Shown: positions 15,101 through 27,100 of the stretch, piece by piece
Numbering within the stretch: position 1 is the first letter of the stretch
Layout of the letters: every line of letters begins with the position of its first letter
NCBI GenBank assembly: GCA_964019695.1
Contig: OZ026518.1
Span: 84,005,950-84,069,949 of the forward strand
DNA length: 64,000 bases
From: Loripinus fragilis
Lineage: Eukaryota > Mollusca > Bivalvia > Lucinida > Lucinidae
Direction: 5' to 3'
The notes under the pieces: model-generated
Databases searched by the model: none
What the model was told of the DNA's origin: nothing
Seen by the model: only the letters and a program-made list of their open reading frames with translations
Made by a program: the position numbers and the translations under genes

Positions 15101-18100
15101 ATCCTGTCCTAAAATACACACACAAGTCATAAACCCTTCCAACCTGATGCTGGTTACTACCAAGGGAAAGTCACTAAAAGTGGTATAGTGGAATAGTCAC
15201 TCGTGCGCGTTGTACCCAGGGCTCCTGAGTTCCATCCCCAGCTCTTCCAGTCTGTCTGACATGACTTTAAGCCATCGTCCTGTCTTCTTAGATGAACCGT
15301 TGCCGGTTTAGGATTCGAGAACGATAAATACAGCTTATAAGATCCGGGCGTTTGGGCGAATTCAGAATTATATAGTGCCCAAGTATAAAAGCTATCTCTG
15401 GGGGCTAGAAGTGTTTTTTTGGGGGGCCTGAGCCTTGACCCCTCTACCAAACGATCAAATTCTTACCTGAGAGCCCCCCTGACCCCCTCAAGAGTGCTTC
15501 CTGTCTGCGACAATTGTCATAACGCGTCAACTATATTTAAGGATAGCAATAAAACACTTGGACCTCGACTCGAGAAACTCTGTCGTCGGAGTTTGAAAAC
15601 AACAAAGGCGCATACCAGCCTGTGCATCCGCGCAGACTGGTTGGCGCCTTTATTATTATATCATCAGTCGCTTACCTGAGGCATTTTATAGAGTACGCAC
15701 TCTTGAGGGGGTCAGGGGGGCTCTCCCCTATATGGGTCCATGGGTGAAGCCATGTGGCAGAAAATGGTTTTTGTGCAATCCAAAGGGCTAAAAGAAGCCC
15801 TTAAGCATGCTAAGACACGCAGCTAAACAATATTAGGGGGTCCCAGTATCCCATATCCCTTTAAGTATTTGAAAAATATCCCACATCCCTAAAAGAAAAA
15901 TGGCAAATATCCCCAAATTCAGAAAGCATTGTATCCCCATATCCCTAGAATTGATCAAAATATCCTGTATCCCTTTAAATATTTACAAAAATATCCCGTA
16001 CCCCTTTATGCTTTTGGCCTATATCCCTGTATCCCTCAAACCCCTTCCAGGGCCTCACTATTTGCTGCATTTTTGTTCAAAAATCTAATTAAATACAGTA
16101 AAAACACTCAAAAAGACCAAAACTTGGTTTTCAAGACCGATTATCACTTGAATGCAGTTCAAAAGTATTACAGAACGCTCCGAGGGGAGCATTCTGCAAT
16201 ACCAGGGTGGGTAGTCACGTGGTTTCTGTAAGGATACACTGTACGGAAAAATGGCGGACTTCTTTCCACAACGATGTTTTAAGCAAAAGTAAGTAGATAT
16301 TTCTGCGTGTTTTTTTCATCTTTACACAGAAAGTTATACACCATTTTCCAGCCCCAATTTTACCCGCTCTAACGATGCCAGGATATCCTCATAAAGCTTC
16401 TTACTTTGAGTACAGACTCTGTCACAAATTTTTTAGCGGCAAAGATCGGGCCTGAATTTGGAAATAAGCTGTACGGACAACATTTGTGACAGAGTTAGTA
16501 ATCAAAGTAAGAAGCTTAAAGATGCTATCCTGGTAGCGTTTGATAGGGTAAAATGTGGGCTGGAAAATGGCTTTCAGGGTATAGATGAGAAAACATAGAG
16601 AAATCTACCTACATTCGATCAGAATGTCCGGACAGTGTATTCGAACATCCGTACAGTGTATCCAAGCAAAAAACACGTGACTACCCACCCTGAATACTTT
16701 TGAGCTTCAGTAAGCTACCATTCGTCATTAAGACCGGGTTCTTGTCTGTTTTTGAGTGGCCTATACTGGCTGTGTCAAGTTAAACACACAAGCGTATTTA
16801 CATACACGTAGGTACGCCCCTGATCATATCTAAATTTGCTACTAGCGAAATTTGAATTACACTGTTTCTAGCGATTTTTGATCCGCGTTCGTCGATTGTT
16901 AAAAGCGTTTTCGATTGCCGCCTATCCGGTTTGAAACAAAACTATTTTTTAACAGATAAATGGCAATCGAAAACACTGTTTCTAGTGATTTGTGATCCGC
17001 GTTCATCACTTGCTCAGAGCGTTTTCGATTGCCGCCTATCCGGTGTGATAAAGGAGCCTATTTTATGGTAATTGAAAAGTTTGGTCATTTCTCCATAAAA
17101 CATTAGCAACGATATGTTAACTTGCAGACGATGTCCTTGAGCGGGGCTTAAATGGCATTGAAGCCCTGTTGAACCGCAAATTTCACATTTCGCAAATTTC
17201 ACACTGTGAAAAATTGGCACCAGTTCTTTACAGCGCGTGAAAATTGGTACCAATACGTCACATTTTTCATACCAATATTTCACATTTTGTGAAACTTGCG
17301 CACATAGTGAAATTATATGTAGCATACATATAATATTTTTCGACATCTATATATGAGTCGTGAAATGTGATTTCCAATAATGTGGCATTTTGACAAGTGT
17401 AGACTCACATGTGCCTGTGCAGCCTCCTTTTAAGCTAAAAACCTCCAAATGATGTTCACTCAGTAGCTTAACACTCATAGAATCTTCAAGGGACCAGCAA
17501 AGGCTCTGATCAGACTGCCCGTATGCGCAGGCTGGTCTGAGACTTTGTTGGTCGCACATACCACATTTTCTTCCTGGGTTGAAGGATAAATGTGTCTTTC
17601 TCAAGGACACAACTCTGTGACACCGGTGAGGCTTGAGAAAACTTCGTACCGTCCCGCCAAGCTCGGACACAAACAACATATGTAGATCTATTACTGGGTC
17701 ATTCATTCATTCCCGCCTCACATCCGGACAAGCTTGGACACATCAATATATGAGCCGCAACACGTGATTTCCAACAATGAGGTATTTTGACATGAATAGA
17801 CTCAGATGAGCCTGTGTAGCCTCATTTTAAGCTTAGGCAGTTCATATGAATATTCAAGCAGCTGTCAAAGGCTCTGATCAGACTGCGCAGGCTGGTCTGA
17901 GCCTCTCTGATCGCACATATCACATTGTTGGAAATCTCATGTCACAGCCGGGAGCGCAGTGGCTCAATGGAAGAGTGCTTGACTCGAGACAGAGGGGCCA
18001 CGGGTTAGAGCCTCACCGGAGTCACTGCATTGTGTCCTTGAGCATTATATTGGGTAGGGGACAGGGATCTGAACCCCCTGGAAGATCAGACAGTTATAGG

Positions 18101-21100
18101 GCTCCTTAGCGATACTGGTCACCCTTGGATATCACAAAACTTCCAAGCCAGCATTCTTGATGTTCGGCCATCATTGGTTCACCTAAATGGCATTTTGCTA
18201 GTAATTTAAATGGCGCTTCGCTGGCGGGCCAATGATGACACACTTTTTATGGTATTTGGATCCTCTCTCTCCTCATCAACTATAAAAACAAAGTTCTCAG
18301 AGTTGGACCCCTCTGAAAAAAAACTTGATCTGCGCATGCGGAATTTTTTCTTCAAATAGTCAATAGTTTGAATTAAAGTCATAACAGTTTGAATTAAAGT
18401 CATAACTGTTTATAGTAAATGACCATATTCACCTTAGGGATGAACCATCTACCGTCTAGATGCCAAAATTCTGAGCTTTCATCGACGTCCATTCGGTGAG
18501 AAGGCTCTATCGAGATTCCACATGTGCACAGACTCATCTCAGCCTTCTTCGCTCGCTATTGTGTAACTTGGAAATTTCATGATATCAGATCCTGGTGTTG
18601 GGATGTAAATAAATGCTCAGAGGGTGTTCCCTATTTTTATACATGTAGAAAGGTTTGGCTTCATTGTTTGAAGACAGATCATATGGCACACAAGCCACCT
18701 TTAAATATGTTGTGGGTACCTCCTCCATGCACGCATCCAGTAAGGGGGTCAAACGGCTCCAACTCTGGCAACTTTTTCAGTTGATGAGGGGAGAGAGAGA
18801 ATCCAAATACCTTTTTTTCAGTGGGCCATCATCGGTCCTCCAGCGAAAGGCCATGTCCTTTTGCTGGCGGGTTGATCATGGCTGCTGGAATAGTCTCCTT
18901 TCTTATATAGGTCACTGATCTTGTACATAATGAGATATTGTGCTATTAAAAGTTGGTATAATGGGCTAATTTCTTATATTTTCTTAAAAGTTTAACTTGT
19001 ATTTCCACTAGGTTGCTTCCCTTTAAACTTAAGACATTTTCATTTTTGTAATCTTTTCATTGATATTCATTTTTGTTAAGGTTTATTTAAATGAGTTTAC
19101 ATTTATGACATTCTACATGGATGTTTTAGCAAGAAATTCATCTTGCATCCTATAACAAACGTCTTACAAGAGGACAAAAATTGAAACCAACAAGTCTTGA
19201 ATTTTTCTATATATTTATCTGAAAATAAGCAAAAAGTAAAAAAGAGGGCAAAGATCAGGAATCGATACAATTTTCGGATAAATCATTCAGTCAAAATGAC
19301 TCCTGGCACCGTTTTCCGAAATTAATCGATGAGTTCCGAAAAAGGGATATCCTATAAATTATAAATGAAAGCGCGCCCTCTGGCGTCAAAATATATAGCA
19401 TAGAAAGAAGCGTGGTATTACCGACAATATTCAATGCTTCAAATGCTTGTTTCATGTCACTTTATAGTGTTGTTGATGCTATTTATAGTTTACTTTGTAC
19501 TATTTTTTAATTCTTAAGCAACATCCGTTGACCAAAGCTGTTATAATAAGGTAATTCACATGATACAATGACATAATTTACGAAATAAAATTGCAATCTT
19601 AAAAAAACAAAAACTAAAATGGACACAAGGAGTTTCGTCGGAAAATCCCTTCCATATGTTTTGTCTATTTTTGAGTGGCTGTTTTACACATGTTTTACTG
19701 TACAATATTATTTGGAAATTATAACCTCATTATAAATAATGGACCATCCGGTTCTATTCATATCAAGTTTTATGGAAAATTTCATTGGTCAACAAAAGGT
19801 TTATTGCAATGGGTGAAAGTTTTCCGGATTATTCCTGAATTAAGGATTTTGAGGCTTACTTTCCACAGAAAGTCAGCCTCAAAATGCTGAATTAGGGAGA
19901 TCATAATAGCTTCTCTGATATATTTTCAGTCTGTCTAAGGACATTCGACCATTTAAACTTGAAATTGTGGATATTCATTGGGCATACTGCAAGTTTTAAT
20001 ATTGGAGTTTTGAAAGTTCAGGATTTTGGAAATTTTGAACTTTCACCCATGATTTGCTCAGTCCATGAGATTATGGTACTTCAAGAAATTGTGTAAAGTC
20101 ATCTTATAATGTGCATGTTCTGCTTCCCAGTGGAGTCAGCATTCTAAATTATGGTCTAGATTATGGTCTGTCTTCATCTACTGCCATACTTTGCATGCAA
20201 GTGTGGAAAACTCTGACTAGACTGTGCATTGATGTAGGCTTATTCCAACCTTCACTACTTGTTTATGTGATAAGTACCAAGTATTGAGTGCTTGCTCAAT
20301 AAGTAAATGCAGAACCCAAAATAAAGGAACCCTTGCATTTCTTCAGGATGAATAGCAGGAGATTCCGAGAGCAGTGATACACCGTACCATCTCCAGTATG
20401 TCCGACATGTATCATGCATGTGTTGCTGCACGTGGATGTCAGTCACACTGGATATTGGTTTGGACTCCATGTCTTTTATGTGTTTTAGGTAAAATAAAAT
20501 GAAATGAAAGAGTTCCCTTATTTTTGGTTCTGCATATATATTGAATCAGGAATCTGATGCCAAAAAGACAATACTTTTATTCATTTCATTAAGTTTGATG
20601 ATTGATGGTACAAAATTAAAAAAACAAAGACAAAATAACATTTAATGAGAAAAAGAAAAGACATGACAGCAGGGGTGTTAGAATTAGGCCAAATAAAAAA
20701 ACACCTGTGTTTAGGGTAACCCGACCCTACCTAAATTTACTGGTGAAGCCTGTAAAAAAATCAGGTTTTCTGGAAAAAATATAATTTTATGCATTTTGAA
20801 AGACAAAATGCCTTTCAAAAGGCATAAAATTATATTTTTTTCCAGAATTTTTTTTTTTTAAAAGAATATATGTGTGCCTTCCCTACCTAAAATTTTCAGA
20901 CCCATTACCCGAAACACACTTTCATATTTTATTTGGCCTTATGTAAAAAATTGCAATTACTTTTTTCAGGACGGCTTTCACCATGGAGTTCCAGACGACG
21001 GCAGACAATGGCGTGATGTTCTACTTTTCTGATAAGAACAATATAGATCACATCTCCTTGGTGATGAGTGATGGACAGATAAGATTCTCTTTCAACAGTG

Positions 21101-24100
21101 GTACTGGTCCTGGAGTTATCACCAGTGCGGAGAAATATAATGATGGCAATCTCCACATGGTAAGAAAAATCAACCCTTATATGCACAACTGGATTCTTCC
21201 TTCTGGTTTGATACTATAAACTTGGAGGTAGTGCAGTAGCTCAGTGGTTTTCACCTCAGCAAACAGGCCCCGAGGTTATTTAACTTTTTTCATGCTCAAC
21301 TCAGCTGAGCACAAAAATTATCCTGCTAATAAATGTTAAAATGCCAACAATAGGTGGCATTTTAACATTTATCAGCAGGATAAATACACCAACTAAGAGT
21401 TTGACAGCAAGAAAAATCATTATTGTCTGGTATTTTAGTTTTTATGAGCAGTTGAAATTCCATGGTCAGCTGAGTTGAGCACAAAAAAAGTTTTATAACA
21501 TTGAGGCCTGTGTAGACCCTATTGAAATACCGCATTATGTGGCATTTCATCTGGGTCGTCACTATTTGCCGAAGTATACATTTATGAGTCACTAGTATAC
21601 AAAGCGTTAATACTTTTGACCAAAAGATTGGACTCTCCTCTACAATTTTTATTTTCTTAGTAAATGAAAAATCTTTTTTTTATCTTCTTTGACATTTATA
21701 CTGTATATTTACTTTGCATTATTTTACACACTTTTTAGAGCTTCCGTATGTTTAAGAGCAAAATTTTATGGAGTTTTAATGTCATTGGACTTTTGTCCAT
21801 GTTTGAAAAAAATCTTTGATCTTGTAAAGTTGATTTTTGCAGAAAATAATGAAGTCTTATATCATTATATCTAGTGATGTTCCAATGATCAATTATAATC
21901 GAAAGTCAGTTGATTGATGCTGGATTTCGATTAATCAAGCCGGAAATGTATAAATTGATTAATCTGCTGAAAAAAGAGGTCCCAAACCCACGAAGACCAG
22001 TTAACTCGCATGGAGGCCCAAGAAATCTGCAGGTATTAGTGTTTCTGAGACACATCTTGTTGAAGTTTAGATATAGAGCTAAGTAAAAAAAATGCTTTTT
22101 CAGTTGAAACTGGGCCGTAGTTTAAGAGAAGGATTAATGGAGATAGATGGCGAGACAGTCGGTGTGACAAACTCTAAGGGTAGAGCAAGATCAATCAATG
22201 GTATACCTCCATTCTACTTTGGTGGCCTTGATGGAGCGAGGTTCAACAGGCGTGCTGTTACAAATCTGGGGGTAAGTACTGTTACAAATCTAGGGGTAAG
22301 TAACACCAAACCAAACTCCCAGTAGTTTACCAGGGTAAATGTTCTAAAATCTTGAACACTAGTTTCCTTCCAAGAAGGCCTAGACAAACAGTGCAGACCC
22401 AGCTCTGAAGAAGCAGTCTGATCAGGGTCTTCCCTGTTGCTATTCTGACAACCATTTTGCGAATTTCAGCTTCGATTACCAACATTTTGTTTGAGAACAG
22501 AGATAGAAATGCGTTCGAAATTTTAGAACATTTACCGAATTTGGGCCAGGAGTTCTTGCTAAAATCTATATGTGGGCTAAACACAAGTTAATGGTACTTA
22601 CCTGATCACTTAAAGGGAACAGCAACCTTGCAAGCAGGTCAATCCGAAATGCAAGCTCTTTTTACTGTAAGCCACTGGTTATTCTCGGCATCAAAAAGGG
22701 GACACAGTTACTCAGTGGTTGAGTGCTTACTCGAGATCGATGGGTTGTGGGTTCGAGCCTCAACAGGGGCACTGCGTTATGTCCTTTAGCAAGACACATT
22801 AATCCCTGCTAAGTACTGGTTCATCCACGGAAGACCCGTCCCAACATAACGGATAAATTGTTGACTGGGATGTTAAGAATAAAATCAAACAAAGCCGCAT
22901 ATAAATTCAAAATTTGGCGATTTTAAAAGACTGAAGTTAAGGCATAGTTTAATTTTTGATGATAACCAATTTAATGCCCTTTAAAGTAATATTCTATTCT
23001 CGAAGGGGCTACTCTTGAAGGAAAGAATATGCTCCCCATAGGACTATTCTTAAAGGAAAGAATATGCTCCCTATGAGCATATTCCTACATTTAATAGTAG
23101 CCCCTTTTAAGATGTGGTTTCCACTGTGTTGAAACATATGCTACTGTTCAAATATAGGTTTTTGACAATACAGATACCAACTTACTAAGGATGTGTGTTC
23201 CTTTATTGCTTATTATGTAACTGAATTCAAAACACTTTTTCAGGGTCTTCTATTTTGGCGATTTTTGTTTTTACCGCCAGTAACACCAAATAAAAATACC
23301 CACCAAACACAAGTGCTTTGTAGTATAAAACTGCAATCTGCCACAAACCTGATCGAAATTGGATGCAAAACAAGGAAGTTATAGCAATCTGAAAATCATA
23401 ATTCTGACTTCTAATATCTAATAAGCCAATGGACGCCACCATTTTGAATATTTAATTTACCACCTGTAAATTAAGTAACTTTTGAAAAGCCAATAAATCC
23501 CCAGTTTCATAAGCAAACTTATTAGCTATCCTGTGAGAAATGTTCTACTCACATTATACACAGTAAAAACTCGAAAACTCAAAATCTAAATGTTTGAAAT
23601 AATCTCCAATTTGAAATGAATTTAAAAACATACATGTATTAGTTTTGGGTGTGTAAAAGAAACATCTCAATGAGACGTTTCTTTTTCACACCCAAAACAA
23701 ATATTGGATAGGGAAAAAACTGATAATAATAATTTTTGTGGGTTATATAATTTGGGTTATATAATTTTACATCTACCTTCCTATAATTCGAACTACTGAT
23801 AATTCGAAATAAAACCTGGTCCCAGAGATTTTCATAGGCCTGATTTGGGGCCGAATATTGGCCCCTTCCCCATTTAAAAAATGAGCAAAAACTTCCAATA
23901 ATGGTGTATCTCATTCCCAATTTCTGAGTCCTATATTTTGGTGAAAATTTTATGAAAATCAAAACAAAAATAGCCAAGTTACAGAAATGTGAAAATTTGC
24001 ATAAAAATGTGAATGAAAACCTGTTTTCATTCACATTTTTGTGCAGATTTTCATGAGTTTTTATGAAGGGCATATGTTACAGCTTTACACTGCTAACTTC

Positions 24101-27100
24101 GTTTATATGTTTCAATCCATTTAAAATGGCAGTCCAGTTCTTTTAGACTGCATCAAATTTCCCAATTTTGATGGCTCGAATGATAATTTCCCAAATTCAA
24201 CAGGCCCCTGGGCCCGACTCCAGAAAGGTAAGAAAATCCCTGAGTCCCGAAGACTTCAAATTTACGAGATTTAACCGTAGCTTTAACCCTTAAAGCACCA
24301 AGAAAAAAATGCATTTGAAAATGTCGTCTGCTGAAGTCGTCTGCTACAAATAATTGCCTAACATTACTGACGAATTAGGTATAGAAGCAAACAGCGTGGA
24401 CCCAGAACAGACTGCTCCCAAAGAACAGACTGCTTCACACTGTTGGCTATAGAGGCTTCTTAAACATTTCAGCAGACGAGAAAAGCAGATGACTTTTGTT
24501 GCGATTGGCGCATTAAGGGTTAAAATGATGTATGTTTCAGGGAATTGTAGAAGGGTTTGTGGGATGTATCAACAATATCAAGATTAATGACAGAGTGATA
24601 GAAGAGGACCCTGTCACCAACAACACTGTCCCCTGCTCTAGCCTCACAGAAATAGGGGCCTACTTCTATGGGGATGGTGGCTATATCAGTCTGGGTAAGT
24701 CTCCTGCATAGGTTAAGATAAACACATTTTTTTGAGCGTAAAATATTCTCTTACCCATCAGTTTTAACATATGTTTTGGGTGCTCAAAAGAACCGTCTCA
24801 TTGAGACGGTCCCTTTGAGTACCCACAACATATGTTTTGGTTGAGAAATAAGAAAATGGATTTTTGAATGACACACAAGTTTAGATAAAGAAATGTTTTG
24901 AGCGTAAACTTGTAAATATTTTCTTACCCATCATTTTTTACATATGTTTTGGGTGCTCAAAAGAACCTTCTCATTGAGACGGTTCTTTTGAGTACCCACA
25001 ACATATGTTTTAGTTGAGAAATAAGAAAATTCATTTTTGTTAACGCACTCTTAACTTAAGGCCTTCACTTAACTCTTTGCATGATGGGTAATTTTTCATG
25101 CTTCTGTTGTCGTCTGCTGATTTTTTCAAATTTAACTTTTTCAAAACATTCGTTCAGGAACACTACCAGATTGTCAAACGGTTTGGATCCTGATCTGATT
25201 CCAAACTGTAAAGGTTATCAGCAGATGACAAAAGTCGCCGTTAGCAAGAAAAGATTTTACCCTTAACTTTAACTTTCCGCTGTTTACAACTTCTGTCGTC
25301 TGCTGTAAACTTTTACAAAATATTTACACCCAAAAGCAGGCTTGATCTGGATCCATTCATTTTGACATTGATGGTATTCCTGAAAAAGTTTTAAGAAATA
25401 CAACAAAAATTGCAATTTCATTTTAAATATGGATTTAACTTGTAGATGATCAATAGTTTAGATCTTGATCTGAATCTACTCTATTTAGAGAAGAGCATAT
25501 AAATGTTTGGGGAAAAAATGTCATGCATACTGAGCAAGTATTTGGTCAAGTGCAGTAATTTAGCCACAGCATGAACAAACCCATAGGTCGAGATAACAAA
25601 ATTTTGCCTAAAATTATTTGGTTGGTTGGTTTTGTTGCTTTACGTCCCAAGTCAACAGCTATGGTCATTGCGGGACGGTAAGTTCACCTAACCACACTTT
25701 TTCCTGGGCAGGCTTGAACAAGCGGTTAACCAGTAGTTGTGCACATACTTTCGCTTGTAACTGACAACAACCCTTCTTGAATGAATCAGCGGAAGGGAGG
25801 AGAATGACCGTAGAAATTATTTCATGATCAATCTCCACGAAAGTATGGGACCGGGCCGGGATCGAACTCGCGACCCCTGGAATTGCAGTCAGACACGCAT
25901 CTGTAGCCAGACACGTTACCGACTGTGCTACGTGGCCCAAATTGTTGGGTACGAAAAAATTACAGTTTTACGCTAAAAATGATGATACTAATGATAGTCT
26001 ATGTTATTTCAGTTGACAATTTCAACGTTGGGTTAGATCTGTCTATAAGTGTAGAGGTTAGACCAAGAAGTCTGAATGGTGTTCTCTTCTCTGTACATGG
26101 GAAAGGAGATTTTGTGGCCTTACAGCTCGTCTCAGGAGAGGTAAGACGATTAGAAACTATGGACCAATTTATGAGATTTTGGTACTAAATGCATTGGTGA
26201 AAGTTTACAGGATTATTCCTTAATTCAGGATTTTTAGGCTGACTTTCCACCTCGAAATCCTGAATTAGGCTGGTTCTTATGGCTTCTTTGATTTAATTTC
26301 AGTTTTTCTAAAGACAATTGACTATTTTAACTTGAAATTGTTGAAATTTGTAGGCATACTGCATGTTTCAAGATTTGATTTTCAAAAGTTAAGGATTTTG
26401 GAACTTGACCACTGATTTTGTCTTTTACAGCTATGGTTCACAGCTGACAATGGAGCTGGCTCAATAATTTCCAAGTTTATCCCTGAGATGAACAACAAGC
26501 TCTGTGATGGGGCCTGGCATACCATCAAAGGTAACTTAAATGTTTCTAAAACTTTGAAGACTTCTCTATTCTGTTCTTAAATAAAGTTTTGGCTATCAGG
26601 GCTGGAATTCCCAAAATTCTTGTCGGAAAAGCAGACAGGGAAGACTCAGAAGCAGTTTGTCAAGGCTTTTTTGGCAAGCAACCCATAGTTTGAAATTTTA
26701 GAAAATATACAAAGAAGTTTTAACACTTAATGTGCCACCCAAAATATAGAGTTAAGAAATAGATCAGCTCTAGCAGTGAATTGTTGAGTAATAATTCACT
26801 GTTTCGCAGTCAGTCAGTTGTAAAGAAGATCAAATCCAGATTATCAAAAATTTAACTTCGTACAACTGACTGACAGACAGTGAATTATTACTCAACAATT
26901 CACATACAAGAGCTGATCTATTTTGATTCTAACACATAATAAACGTCGAAAACACATTTAAAGCCTTCAGCTTCATCCAACTTTCCGTCATTGCACTGAT
27001 GAATTCCCACCAATAGTTTAACTGTGTCACATACGTTTAAATGTATTAACGTCTATCAAGTGTAAAAATGACTTTTATATACACCATCTAACGCCATTTT

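Larger units (their letters stand above)
12257..20969. other. Largest laminin intron (8.7 kb), repeat-filled
   Basis: Besides the listed elements it holds a tandem block (14469-15285), 'ATATCCC' repeats (15830-16050), a 114-bp duplication (16859-17045), CGGATCCAG-type fragments with poly-C (13790-14140 and about 18290-18340) and a MITE (19809-20050). The 18400-19650 stretch looks unassigned. No further exon was seen. Confidence 0.65.
22272..24540. other. Laminin intron between LG4 exons (2.3 kb)
   Basis: It holds the duplicated donor at its start, a foldback (22335-22545), a SINE, a palindrome variant (23640-23705) and a CCCTTAA foldback (24290-24523) next to the acceptor. Around 22970-23120 is a short inverted repeat (AAGAATATGCTCCC and GGAGCATATTC-like). 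Nothing else was recognised. Confidence 0.6.

Noticed and set aside
17347..17706. 119-codon frame on the minus strand
   Set aside because: It spans a GAGCCGTGACATG MITE and a SINE fragment, so the frame is a by-product of repeats.
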